Below are positions 10,395 through 22,000 of a stretch of 64,000 nucleotides of DNA, in pieces. The DNA is taken from positions 992,001-1,056,000 of the forward strand of contig CAJZBQ010000020.1 in the NCBI GenBank assembly GCA_914767885.1, read 5' to 3'. Below the pieces are notes generated by a model. That model saw only the letters and a program-made list of their open reading frames with translations, did not search any database and had not been told where the DNA came from. The position numbers and the translations under genes were made by a program. Source of the DNA: Blepharisma stoltei. Its lineage: Eukaryota > Ciliophora > Heterotrichea > Heterotrichida > Blepharismidae. Every line of letters starts with the position of its first letter. Within the stretch, counting starts at the first letter, position 1.

Positions 10395-11596
10395 ATGGTT
10401 TCTACTTATACAACATCAGACTCTTGCTCTGAGATCGGATTTTCCAGATTCCCTTACGTCTCAATCAAGATCTGTGAAGCCAGAAATTTGCAGGCTTATA
10501 GTGAATACAGTCAAGAGCTAAAACCATATATAAAAATTTCGAAGGGCTCTCACAAAAGCCAAACAAAATCTGCAACAACCTCTGATGATGTAATATGGAA
10601 CGAGAATTTTGAAGTTTCAGGCGACGGTTTTGATTCTTTGATAATTTGTCTGATGGATCATGATGAATTTGACGGGGATATCGTTTTGGCTGGGTTGTCA
10701 TTTCCTATGGAGTTATTAAAACAATGGAGAGAAGAAAAAGTTTTGTGAGTCAGACTTATTGATCCAAAAACTGTGCAGGATTTGGCTGAAGAAGATAATA
10801 TTCTTACGTTTACAGAAGATATGGAAATTTATAACCCGGCGGATACCCAATGTCCTATATTAAAATTAGAAATTTCATATTTTGGGATTGAAAGCTTGAG
10901 GGAAATTTCTTCGAAAATTGTGAATAGTGAGATTATAGAGAGGGATGGAAAAACATATACAGAATATGAAATGGTTTTGACAAGAAAAGATGGATTTAAC
11001 TGGAAAGTCAATTTCAGATATTCGCAGCTTATTCCCCCTTCTCCGTGAGCAACAAGACCATTGGAAAAATCCCTTTTTTGACCAAAAAACCCACGTCCGT
11101 GAGCGGACAAAAATTATTTTAATTGAAAAATTTTTTATGGAAAAAAAAAATTATATATAAATGATAATTATTATAATGAAATTTCTAGCTAATTCCGTTT
11201 TATTTTAAACAACTTGCATTCTAAAACAACATAAATTTCGCAAATTAAATTAATTTTTGCTTCTCAAATTTAACATATTGGAATTTTTTTAAATTTTGAA
11301 GAAAAAAAATTAACCTCCTCCGTAAACGAACAAAAAATCTTTGTTTGCTCACGGAGGGGGGAGTTAGGAAAGTAAGGAAAAATATGATCAAACGATTCCC
11401 TGAGCTGAAAGAACTGAAGTTTCCAGGGAAAACGGCACTTTCTTTTCTTCATTTGAAACGAAGCAATAAGTTTAGTGAAGAAAGAATTGAACAGAGAAAG
11501 CAAGTTATGGAAAAATTTTTGAACTATACGCTTAAATGTCAATATCAGCAGAAATGTAGCGATTTTTACCAATTTTTGCAAGTTCCCTATAATTAA
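10395..11596 (+). CDS. C2-PX domain membrane-binding protein
   Basis: ATG 10395, stop TAA 11594-11596, one MITE (11032-11363). Residues ~15-130 form a C2 domain: VSIKICEARNL, PYIKISKG, then DDVIWNENFEVS, LIICLMDHDEFDGD with the acidic loop that could bind calcium, and VLWVRLID with W from TGA. After a linker comes a PX domain: FNWKVNFRYSQLRKVRKNM, RFPELKELKFPGKT and a helix ending FLQVPYN. PX domains bind phosphatidylinositol 3-phosphate through the RY(S/F) arginine and a basic patch; the pair suggests endosomal or vesicle-traffic function. The MITE sits inside the RYSQL lipid-binding motif, so failed excision would destroy the site. Confidence 0.88.
11032..11363. mobile_element. MITE family A (TTA flanks) in the PX domain
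   Basis: Flanked by TTA 11029-11031 and 11364-11366. Terminal repeats are somewhat decayed (TTCCCCCTTCTCCGTGAG at left). Deletion leaving one TTA gives CAG CTT AGG AAA, that is RYSQLRKV, in frame. Confidence 0.92.
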
Positions 11597-11912
11597 TTAT
11601 AACTTAAATTTTTTTTACTTTGTTTAATGGATTATGTCACATAATATCAAACAATTAATGGCTGAAGAATGCGAAAAAATATTCTACCACGTAGAAGGTT
11701 CTATAAAATGCTTAAAATTGCATAAGTTTTTTGATTTGTTATCAAAATTATCTTCATTATTATCAAATATTAATAATTTATAAACTTAAAATTATTATAG
11801 AATTTTTTTATTCTTCTCTGAATAAAATTGCACATAACATATCCTTATATAAATTGAGATTAATTTCTAAATAGATCTATAATTAACTTGCTATTTAGGT
11901 ATACCATAATAA
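11597..11912. other. Intergenic region between convergent genes
   Basis: About 315 AT-rich bases between two convergent stop codons. I see no open frame, repeat or RNA gene. Confidence 0.6.
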
Positions 11913-13609
11913 TTAAAGCGGCATTAGCCTTTGAATAATAAAGCTCTGAATGGGGAATGGCAGAAAAGTTAAAAAGTTCCCAAAAATGAAATGTTTCCAA
12001 TGCCCATAGCTAACTCCTGTCCTAAGACTTCCTAACAGCGATTTTGCATAGTCATCTGGGAGGACAGTTAACGGGTATTTTTGAATCTTCATCGTCGCAG
12101 ACAGGTCAGTAATTACAACTCCTGGCCTTATAGTAGCAGTATCAATACATTGCTTATACTCATACGCCGTAGCCTCACTGAAAAAATGATTATATTTCTT
12201 CGTCGCACTATAAACAGCACTATTCGGAAAATAACCTAACTCCGCGGTTGACGAGAAATTAATGATCAACGATCTCTTTTTTCCTACCTCATACCTTTTT
12301 AAGAACTCTGGAATTAAGTAATAAGCAAGCAGAGTCGATGGGTAAATGTTTATAGCTCATGCACCTTAATAGATCTCTATACCCCAGCAGAATACCGACC
12401 AGAAAAAATATGGCTCCGAGCACCTGCCTTATACAGTATAAGTCTGATTAGGCACCTTAAAACCATAAACAGAGACATGCCATTTTCACTTTTACTTTTC
12501 AAAAAAGCTGACAAGTGCAAATTAATTTTGGAAATTAAATAGATGAACAATAATGATCTAAAATATTTCAGGGGCTATACACCTATTTGGTTCTCAATAA
12601 TTCCATCATCTTCATTCAAAAGATCTTTTTTATCTGACACCCCAACATTATTAACCAATACTGATATTTCATAATTTTTTAGCTTTTCATTGAGACTTGC
12701 GAAAAACTCTTCACTCCCCCCCCAATCCTTGATCGAACGATTGACTGTAAAAATTCCTAAAAATTGGGGAAATTAACCCCCATCCTTGATCGAACGATTT
12801 TCATATCATGCAAATTTTTATATAAATACAAATATATTAGTTATCAAAAGCTTGGGAAGATGTGCATAATGAAGTTGTTTTCAGAGACTTTGAGACGACA
12901 GAAAGCTTCGGAATCAACCATTCGAAGTGATCTAGTCATCAACCTAGGCTTAAAAACTCAATAATCTAAAAAAATAGAGATTCTTTAAAAAACAAAAAAA
13001 AAAAAATTTTTTAATTTAATAAAGGAACAAATTAAAATTTATACAGTTTTAAAGTGGTAACTAATAAATCAAAATATTAAAAATTGGTATTTTATGAAAT
13101 TAATTCAATTTTTTGCTGTAAAAATAATTATTAAATACTCTTAACCCTCTTATTTAAAAGTAAATAAAAAAATATATATATATTTTATATATAAAATTTT
13201 TTTCCCAAAAAAAATTTGTTTTAACCCCCATCCTTGATCGAACGATGGCGAGTCGTTCGATCAAGGATGGGGGGTGGGAGTCAGCATTTTTGTGAGACAT
13301 AGAAAAATCAGCTTGAATAAACTGGATTTCTGAGTTTGCGTATAAAGCCTCAATTTCTCTTTTCACATTTTCAAGCTTCGATTGGTTCCGTGATATCATT
13401 AATATTTTAAACCCACGCCTGGCGAACTCTTTGGTAAGTGCTTTGCCAATTCCGTCAGTTGCACCAGTAATACAGACATAGCCATCGCTGTATTGCTTTA
13501 AATTAATGCAGCAGAATAGTTTCCAATAAAGCCAAGGCAATATTACACAAAGGATTTTAACAGCCCCAAAGATTGCGAAAGTCAGTCATACAATTTCCCA
13601 ATCCTCCAT
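11913..13609 (-). CDS. Short-chain dehydrogenase, 3-ketoacyl-CoA reductase / 17-beta-HSD12-like
   Basis: Starts at ATG 13609 (MEDWEIVWLTFAIFG, W from TGA) with an N-terminal membrane helix of ~25 residues, as in the ER-bound KAR/HSD17B12 group. After removal of 12714-13280 and 12351-12583 the SDR signature is complete: VCITGATDGIGKAL (NAD(P)-binding TGxxxGIG), ISVLVNNVGV (NNxG), FSSTAELG (catalytic Ser region), YSATKKY (YxxxK) and RPGVVITDLS. It ends at TAA 11913-11915. The family reduces 3-ketoacyl-CoA in very-long-chain fatty acid elongation or steroid substrates; the fatty-acid role is the more likely in a ciliate. Confidence 0.88.
12351..12583. other. TA-bounded insert (IES), 233 bp, with short GCTATA ends
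   Basis: Interrupts the SDR between NQI and NIYPSTLL. The ends read TATAGCTC and GGGGCTATA, a short imperfect inverted repeat. Cutting at TA 12351-12352 and TA 12584-12585 restores the frame. The interior has a GC-richer 80-bp part and no TNA/G-run signature, so it is a different class from the MITEs. Confidence 0.75.
12714..13280. mobile_element. MITE family D (TCA flanks) in the SDR gene
   Basis: Ends CTCCCCCCCCAATCCTTGATCG and CGATCAAGGATGGGGGGTGGGAG, with a hairpin at the right end and a spaced second copy at the left. Flanks are TCA 12711-12713 and 13281-13283. Deletion leaving one copy restores SHKNAEEFFASLNEK on the minus strand. It is an inverted copy of 9355-9884. Confidence 0.93.
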
Positions 13610-13681
13610 AATTATTATGCTGATTTATTCGCCATTTAGCAAAATTACTATAATCCTAAGCCATTTTCTTACAGAATTAAA

Positions 13682-14770
13682 ATGGAAGACGAAACCAATT
13701 CAGGATCATCAGGAACTGCATCATGATTCAGTGAAAAAAACTCATCAAACCTCGAAAGGCCAATGGACAAAGAAAAATGAAAAAGCGAAAAAAGATGCCA
13801 AATCTGCAATGCCCAATTTGGGGTCGTAGGTGTAGTTTACACAAAAAAACAATGCTGCAAATTTTGCTATAAAGCAGTCTGTGACAAATGTTCAGCACAA
13901 AAATCAATGCATCCTGAAACAAATACCCAAGAAAGAATCTGCAGCAGCTGCTATAATGCAGCTCTGGAAAATAGGTTTTCAGAAAGCATGAGTAATGAAG
14001 TTTTAAAAAATCAGGCACAAAAAGAAGAATTAGAGATTAAATTAGAACAAGAAACCAGAAGGAAAAACGAAATTATCGCAAAAAGGAAAATGCTGGAAGA
14101 AAAACTGAATAATTGTGAGGCGGAGTTTTCGAAAAAGAATTCTGAAATGATGTCAAGACTAAATGAGCTGGAAAGGAATAAAGGAGATTTACTAATACAG
14201 CAGGAAGATTTAAAAGAAAAAAAAAGTGAGGTGGAAGATAGAATTAAGCTAAAAGATGAGAAAAGAATTATGCTGACTACGAGGATTGAAACAATTAATA
14301 AAGAAGTGGCTGAGAAGAAAAATGAGCTAGCAGAGGCAAAAAATAAATTAGAGGAGTATCAAAATGAAGGGGAAAAGTTAGAATTGAGGCTGCAGGAATT
14401 GTCGAGCTATTTGGAAAGCCATGAAGAGTCTGACTCTGAAGATGAAAAAATGATGGTGAAGCTGGGGAAATTGGAAGAAAGGGAAAAATTGGAAATGGAA
14501 GAAAATCAAGCGCTGAAAAATGAGCTAGGGGAGCTAAAAGGTGAAGTGGAGATGAAAAAGGAGAAACTGAAAAGTGCGAAAGACAAATATTTAAAGAGAG
14601 AGGTGTCGAGATCATCGGAAAAAGGCTTGTTTGCATTAAGCCAAGAGGAAGAGGATAATATAAGAGAACTTAAAGCACAATTAAAAGAGCAGCACTCTCT
14701 TATAGAGAGACTAAGATATGAGCTTGAAAAATCCAAAGAGAAACACGTAGCAAGGAAAAAAAGAAGATAA
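13682..14770 (+). CDS. FYVE-like zinc finger plus long coiled coil
   Basis: ATG 13682 to TAA 14768-14770, 362 residues, no inserts; two TGA codons read as Trp (TASWFSEK, KEKWKSEK). Residues ~40-85 hold a Cys-rich module CQICNAQF, CCKFCYKAVCDKCS, ICSSCYNAAL whose spacing resembles FYVE or FYVE-related fingers, though the R(R/K)HHCR lipid-binding motif is replaced by a KKQCCKFC stretch. Residues ~100-360 are a nearly unbroken Glu/Lys-rich coiled coil ending in a basic tail (KHVARKKRR). A membrane- or cytoskeleton-tethering role is an inference. Confidence 0.8.
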
Positions 14771-14845
14771 TCCACCAAATTCAATTTTACTGCTGCGGAA
14801 ATATTTTAATCAACTGATAAAAAATTTAAAATTTCTTTATTCTAA

Positions 14846-15137
14846 CTCTCCCCCTCCGTGAACCACAAAACCTCTATTTTTGGGTAATCCCGCCCTCTTA
14901 GGCGAATAAATAAGTGATAATTAATATAATCAAATCTCTAGCTACTTCTGTTTAATTTTAAACAGCCTGATAAATTTTGAAAATTTAATTAATTTTTACT
15001 TCTCAATATTTATGAATTGAAATTTTTGAAATTCTGAAATTTGGCTTTAAAATTTATATATATAAATTTTTTAAAACAAAAATTAATCCCCCTCCGTGAG
15101 GGAAAAAAAATTCTTTTGTTCGCTTACGGAGGGGGAG
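14846..15137. mobile_element. MITE family A, intergenic (TAA / CAA flanks)
   Basis: Decayed copy between two plus-strand genes: left CTCTCCCCCTCCGTGAAC, right hairpin CCCCCTCCGTGAGGG...TTCGCTTACGGAGGGGGAG. Left flank TAA, right flank CAA, as at 2900-3211. It fills most of the 14771-15304 intergenic stretch; nothing else is visible there. Confidence 0.85.
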
Positions 15138-15304
15138 CAAGTATTTTAAAATTTTATTAATAATCAGTTTCCACCCTATAATTATTTGCCATTCCAATTT
15201 TTTTCCCGATTATTATATTTCCAATACTCACAAGTTAAATTAAGCAATATTTCATTAAACATAATTATCCACAATACAGTAAAGTCCATTTTTTAAATAA
15301 TTAG

Positions 15305-17784
15305 ATGACGGCAATTGAAGATCTTATGTGGAAAAGAGCTTCAAGCTCTGAGCTAACTCAAAGTTTGGAAGTTATCTTATCCCGAGAGGACTCATCAATT
15401 TCTCAGTTACTTGATAACGAAAACGCAGCACAAGAATTAAAAAATAAAAATCCCAGGATTATCCAATAGTGAATTTTATGTAGCCTTAATAGTGCAAGAC
15501 TTGTTGAATTGATTGATATGATAGTGACTATTCCTTCAGAAGACTCAACTGATAAAAGGAAATTCAAATATCCACTTGACGCTTCAGAGCTGCTTTGTAT
15601 AGCTGCTTCACCTCTGCATGATAAAATCTTAGCAGATGAGACTATTTTAGATAAAATTTTTTCGATTTTTGATGGGCCTGATATAAACGATATACTTTCA
15701 GGCTATTTTTCAAAGCTAGTGATAGCTTTAATAAGCAGAAATCCAAAGATTATCCTTAAATATATTTTTGAAAAAAAAATTGACATCAAGATCTTGCAGT
15801 TTATCTATATGAGGAGTATGGCACAGGTTGCTCTTCATACTTTACAGCTTGAAGAAGATTTAGAGGATTTATGCTAAATTATATAAGCTGGGTAATATAG
15901 GAATAATAGCTGACTCCTTATTTATATAGTCTGCTGGGGAAATGAAATCTGTATTTTGTATGTCAAATCTCTTTTAGCATGTGAAAGTTAAGAATATATA
16001 GACTTTCACATGCCAAAAGAGATTTGCTATACAAGAACTAAAAGATATTAGCCTAAAATTATATAAAAAAACTAGCCAATTACTATCATATTAAACTATT
16101 AATCCGCATAAATATGCATATTTTTAGAAGAAAGGTCAAACTTAATATCTGATTTAGTAAAGCAACTGAATAATTCCAATATTTTTTCAGCCTTAAATTC
16201 TGGAATAGTAATAAGCCGATTTTTAAGTGGCAGCACAAAAGTGAATTGCTGAAAACAACTTGTATGCTTATTCTTACGAGAAGAAAACTTAAATGCTATT
16301 TTTTGCAAATTTAATGGAAACCATCGAATTAACGGAGAAGCAGAAATACTTAAGAGCTGCCTATCAATGCCAAATCGATCTGAAATAATGAGCATAGGCA
16401 TCGATGAAGAAGGAATTTCCCCATTAATGCGATACTTTGTTAACTATTTGTCTGCATTTGCCAACATATTAAGAGCCCCATATGAAAGTAGAATAACAGC
16501 TTTTAAAGAGACTATTGAAATTCTTGGAGAATCAAGATTTATTGTCTTAGAAATAATAGCTACTGCTTTTGATGCTCAATCTGGGTATATTACTTTAGGG
16601 CTGATTAACCAAGAAATCCTTGATTTATTTATCGAAATATTTTTTAGGTTTGAATGAAACTCGATGCTTCATAATTTATTTTATAATACTGTTCAATCAA
16701 TAATGAACATGAGCTCTTTAGAAGCAGCTAAATATTTGCTGAATAATACAAAATTAATAGAATTTATGGAGACAGCAGGAATCTTACTCCCCCCTCCGTG
16801 AGTGAACAAAAAAATTTTGTTCACTCACGGAGGGGGTTAATTTTTTTTTAAAATAAATTTTATATAGAAAATATTTTTTTTCGAAATTTTAAAAAAAATC
16901 TTAATTTGCAAAAATTGGAAAGCAAATATTAATTTAATTTATAAAATTTATGTTTTAAAAAGCAATTTGTTTAAAATTAAACAGAATTAGCTCGAGATTT
17001 CATTATAATAATTATCACTTATATATCAATTTTTTTTTTCCATAAAAAAATTTTTGTTCACTCACGGAGGGTGGGTTTTTTGGCAAAAAATAGCGATTTT
17101 TCTAATGGTTTTATTCACTCACGGAGGGGGGAGTTAGCAATTACAGTGTCTATTAGTAACCGGAAAGGCTTATCTGGATATATTACAAAAATCGGAAATT
17201 TGATTGCAAAACATATGTCTCCTATAATTAAAGAAATAATTGAAAATAATCCTCTATGGAATAATTTTGTGGATAGCTATTTAAAGCCGATGAACCAAAT
17301 TCAAGAAGCAAAACCTAATTTAGCACAAGCTCAAAAACGATATGACATCAGTACTGCTGAATTCATGGATTTAGAAGGAGTAGAGAAAAATCCAAAAGAA
17401 GAAAACAAAGAAAAGCTTGAAAAAATTGCGAAAACTTTAAAAATCACAAATCCTGCATCCAAACCTACAGATAGGATTGTGGAGAGATCACTTTTGACGA
17501 GAAATAAACTCATGAATTTAGATACAGAAATAACAAGCCCAAGAAAAGGATCTTCAGAGGTTTTGAGCACTGAAGCAAATCGTGATCCTGCTGAAGAGTA
17601 TATTAGAAATATGCTGAATACCCAAGAAAGTAAAACAAATACAGAAGATGAAATGAAGGTAGAAAGCAATGAATCATTGAGCACGAGTGAGCAAAACTAT
17701 GAGACTACTGATGCATTTGAATATAATGATATTGAGTATTGGAGAGTGCCTCCAGATTATCTTAAAATTGGTGAACTTGATTAA
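15305..17784 (+). CDS. SAPS-domain protein, PP6 (Sit4) phosphatase regulatory subunit
   Basis: ATG 15305 to TAA 17782-17784 after removing a 15-nt intron (15469-15483), a 243-bp insert (15870-16112) and a MITE (16787-17133). The reassembled protein follows the SAPS order: LTQSLEVILSREDSSISQLL, RIIQYLNSARLVELID, a run of helices, LGESRFIVLEIIATAF, FFRFEWNSMLHNLFY (W from TGA) and RKGLSGYITKIGNLIA. SAPS proteins are helical-repeat regulators that hold the PP6 catalytic subunit and act in cell-cycle and stress signalling. The C-terminal ~170 residues are acidic and Ser/Thr-rich, as expected for a regulatory tail. Confidence 0.86.
15469..15483 (+). other. 15-nt intron
   Basis: GTGAATTTTATGTAG. 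Without removal the frame has TAG after RIIQ; removal gives IIQYLNSARLVELI, matching the SAPS family. Confidence 0.85.
15870..16112. repeat. TA-bounded insert (IES) with an internal palindrome
   Basis: Interrupts the SAPS gene; cutting at TA 15870-15871 and TA 16113-16114 gives EDLCIFLEERSNLISDLV in frame. Inside, at about 15964-16032, arms CAAATCTCTTTTAGCATGTG and its near-perfect inverse flank a short AT-rich loop, so the strand could fold into a ~25-bp hairpin. A second weaker pair of CTAAATTATATAA-like blocks (same orientation) lies nearer the ends. Confidence 0.72.
16787..17133. mobile_element. MITE family A (TTA flanks) in the SAPS gene
   Basis: Left hairpin CTCCCCCCTCCGTGAGTG with its inverse; right pair of spaced inverse copies; TTA 16784-16786 and 17134-17136. 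Deletion leaving one TTA gives ETAGILAITVSISNRKG in frame. Confidence 0.93.
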
Positions 17785-17863
17785 TATTAACTAGAATAGC
17801 GATTTTCATCATTATGCTCATACATATAAAAAAATCCTTAATTAAATAGGATGATTTTATTAT

Positions 17864-18964
17864 ATGCAAAATTCTTCTGAATTGCCTAATAAAGCTAGCG
17901 ACCACGCAGAGTTAGAAATCGTTAAAAATTCTATTTCAGAGATAATCAATAAGAACAGTAAGTGTTTAGAAAAACTTGAAAACGTAAAAACAGAAACCAA
18001 AGCAAGCCTGATTAATTTTCAAATAAATTTCCTTACTAACGATCTCAACAGCAAGCTCATAGAAACCGAAAACGCTTTAAACGTTCTTAACACCTTAAAA
18101 AATAAGACAGCTGAGATTTTGAGTATACCAATCACTCCAATATTAGAGACTGATTTTAGGGCAACTTGTTCAGCATATCAAAGCTGTCCTAGTATTTATG
18201 ATCCACCGCTAATGCAAGCTTACCAAGATTATCTTAATGCTTATCAGCAAAAGACATCTCTTTATAATCTTTCAGAGTGTAAAAGCAACAAGACTTATTT
18301 ACATATATATAACACTGAAACTGAAACCAAAGAAGTTAAAATTTTGGAGACTCCACAATCACTAAACCATCAAACTAGCATAACTCAACTTCCAAATGGC
18401 AAACTATTCTGCTATGGAAAGTATCCATGTTCTGGTATTACAGCGATAGTTGATGTAAATGGTAAGGTCGAAATTTTGGCGTCTGGGGTTCCTTGCTCTT
18501 CCTTATCATGTATCTATTTTGACAATAGCATCTATTGCTTTGGAAGAGCAAATAATTACTATTGTCTATCTAGGAGATTTGACTTGGATCAAAATCGGTG
18601 AATAAGATTTACCTCAATTCCAAACGTTGAACCTTATTGCATTAGCATAATATTTAAGCGGAATATTTTGATTTCTGAGTATTTTAATAAAAATCTTTTG
18701 CTATACTCAATTGATATTGACTCCTTCTCAATAATTCCTTATAAATTTGCAGCACATAAAACAAAGTTTCTGATAAATACAAATAGATTGTATTTAATTG
18801 AATGCGGCAATGGATCAATCTATGAAAGTGAAATTGAAAGTTACATAAATTGGCAACGAATAGCAGAATCAACAATTGATTTTAGTTCTCAACTGTATTG
18901 TTCATATAATAAAGGAGGAATATACATTGGTATGATCTCAAATAATTTCAGTGCATACTATTAG
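17864..18964 (+). CDS. Coiled coil plus Kelch-like beta-propeller protein
   Basis: ATG 17864 to TAG at the end, with one TGA read as Trp (DQNRWIRF). Residues 1-100 are helical (LEKLENVKTETKASL, LNVLNTLKNKTAEIL). From residue ~140 there are repeated short strands with the pattern LPNGKLFCYGKYP, IYFDNSIYCFGRANN, INTNRLYLIECG, as in Kelch-type propellers of heterotrich and other ciliate proteins. Four to five blades can be counted loosely. There are no inserts. Function is unknown; a protein-interaction role is likely. Confidence 0.72.
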
Positions 18965-19056
18965 TTCGATTTGAATAGCAAAGTAATCAGCAAACTACTT
19001 TAAAACCTTATTGTTATTATAAAAATCTTATTTTTATTGTTAATATTATATTAAAT

Positions 19057-22000
19057 TTAGGTTTTTTTAAAAATCTCCCAGTATCTTTTCAACAAATACC
19101 TGTTATAAAATTTCACAGAACGCTGAAATCCTATTGAATACAGTTTTAGATGTCATATGTTTTCAAGCTTCTTATCATCAGAACTAATACTTTCAATATA
19201 GCCTTTTTGAGTCTGTAAATTGATTGGTATTTTAATTGCTTTTGAAGGCTTGTAGTCTTTCATTGTTATAAAGCTAAAATATTTTAGAATAAATGAAGTC
19301 TTTTCTGTAACTCTTTGAAGAGCAGATAGTCCCAGAGAAAATCTCATTGAGATGTCTTCAAAACTTGTATTGTGCTTGGAAACTGGCTTTGTAGTGTCGT
19401 TAGATTTAAGCTTAATTTCAAGTTTTTTTGGTCTAGGAGGTTTCGCATGTGTCTCTGTTTTGAGGTTTCCAAGTACTTTTGTGCATTTATTTACTATTCT
19501 TGTATTAGTGAATGGCTTATGAATATATAACCTAAGCCAGAGACATATTATTAATAATAGGATAATACCTCCTATTTTATGAACTATTAATAATAAATAG
19601 GATAATTGTTCTTCATCATATGTGTTGGATCTTATTGGCTTAGAATTTGAAGTCTGTCTAATTCTTTTTAATCTTTCCTTCAAATTAAAATCATACTGCT
19701 GCCTTAAAGCTGCTGAACTTGCTTGCTCAGATTTCATAGAGCTTGATGATCCAGACCTCGAACTACTTTTTGGGGTTAACTTTACTATGGACCTTGGCTC
19801 TCTGCTTGGAATATTTGAGCTGCTTCTTGTTGTTTGAGCCTTAGGCTTTGGTGATGATAAATTTTCACTGTTTCTTTTTGCATGAGGACTAGTAATGATT
19901 CTGAGCGGAAGCTTTGGAATAATTTCTCTTTGGTAAGGCTGGTTGATGACTATAATATTTTCATTGGATTGATCACTGTTTTCTCCTTTTTCTTTATATA
20001 TTTCTTTATCGATAGCAGAAAATGATGATGACTTTAAAGTCATGTTATTTTGTCCTTTTTCATCAGAATTTATCGAAAAAATGCTGAAATCATTGTCTGT
20101 TTCTTTGTACTTAGAAGATGAAAACTTAGAGAAATCTTCCATTCTAAGGAATTCATAAGATTCGTCCTTAGAGAAACTTGGAGGACTTAGAACCATTTTC
20201 GGGCTTCCAAACGCAAATTTTGAAGAAAAGGTTGTGTTTTCAGTTAAATCTGGATCTGCTATTTGAAGCTTTGAGTATTTATCTTTGTAATCACAACTAT
20301 ATCTAGAAACACAATTAAATGCTTGATATTTTCTTTTTGAAATTATTTTTTGCACTATTGCTGTAAAGCAAAGTAAGGATTGCCTACTAATGCTTGCATT
20401 TCCAGTGTTTTTGATTAGAATATTTTGATTTTTTAATTTTGGTTTAATATATTTTAAGCGATTTTCCTTTCATTTTGATATTGCTATCCTAATCAATTTG
20501 CTGTATTTTTTCTTCAAAATAATTTCAAGCTTCTTATTCGCATTTCCTTTCAATTTGTATTTATCAATTTCTCCTTTCAAATTTCTAAAATATCTTTTAA
20601 GAATTATTGTTTTTAAATATTTTGCAATATCATATTCTGCAGATTGAAAAACCTTATTTGAAGAAGTTTTTCTTATTCACTTTGATCATTTTTCTTTTAA
20701 AATCCAATAATGTCATTTTTCTGAGTTTTTAAAAATAGTTTCCAACAAATTCTCTTTATATTTCTCTTTAACAGCACAAGTCTTAAGTGTTTCTATAAAA
20801 TCAGTTTCTGCTTTATACAGTCTCTTTTTTAATATTTTCTTAATGATTTTCGCTACCAATTTTACTCCATTATCCATAAATTCCTGCTGCTTATTTTCCC
20901 TTCTTTTTTTATCAGCAATAATTTTTGTATACCAAAAATTTCTTACTGAAGTAAATCCAAGAATAAGTTTTCTGTTTCTCTCTTTTGTAAATACCCTCAC
21001 TCTCCCCCCTTTAAATTGGAACAAAACATAGGTAAAATTTCCACTTTTTTGGTAAAATAAACCCCTTTAAATTGGAATAAAATTAATAATTTTATAAAAA
21101 AATTTTATATATATAAATCATAATTTTTATGTAAAAAGTTTTGATATAATTTAAATGTTTCTTCTTAACTAAAATTAAAAATTTAGTTGTATCCTGCTCT
21201 TGTTTTAAAGAATAGAGTATAAAGAGCATCTTATTTAAATAAATTTATTATCCTTAATTGTAAATTTTTTAAAAAAAGTTAATTTTTTCTGTTTTTAAAA
21301 AAATTTTCAAAAAAAATTTTATTTTTTTTAATAAAATTGATATTTTTTATTTAAATAGCTTTGATATAAATTCAATACGAATTCTTTACAAAAATTGAAA
21401 ATTTACTTATCTCTTGCTTTATTTTAAGGAATAGAGTATAAATAATATCTTATTTAAACAAAATTAGCACTTTGATTAATAAATTTCTAAAATTTTTTTT
21501 TTTATTTTTTTTTATCAATAAAAATAATAATTTTTGTGTAAATAGTTTTGAAACCAATTAATAGCGGCGCGTATTAATTAATAATAAAATTTTAGTTATA
21601 TCTTGCTTTTTTGTAAAGGATAAAGAGTAAATAGTATTTTATTAAACAAATTTATTATCTAATTCGATAAATTTTTGAAATTTTTTTTTTTTATAAAAAT
21701 TTTATAATGATTTTTTTTTTTTAAAATTTTCTTAACCCCCCTTTAAATTGGAACAAAATTTTTAGTTCCAATTTAAAGGGGGGGGAGTTAGCAAAATATT
21801 AGGTAAGCTTGCATATTTTATAGCTTTATTTAATGCTTGGTTTTTTTCAGAATATATTTTAATTCTTCCAAAAATCTCTTTGAATAAAGGTGAAATTAAA
21901 GGGGCTAAAGACTTATTGATTTGTTCTCCTCTTTCGTGTTCTAATCTGTATCTGATAACTTTATCCATCTCAAAATCAGCTGGATAAAGAGATTCTTGAG

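Noticed and set aside
12764..12964. 66-codon frame inside MITE D (LRRQKASESTIRSDL...)
   Set aside because: The matching segment of the other D copy (9355-9884) does not keep the frame, so it is not under coding constraint; no transposase motif was found.
14295..14784. Minus-strand open frames opposite the FYVE-like gene
   Set aside because: They are antisense to a Glu/Lys-rich coiled coil with typical Ser/Phe/Leu bias.
16099..16401. Minus-strand open frame of 100 codons
   Set aside because: The plus strand of the same stretch continues the SAPS protein in frame after removing the 15870-16112 insert, so the minus frame is a shadow.
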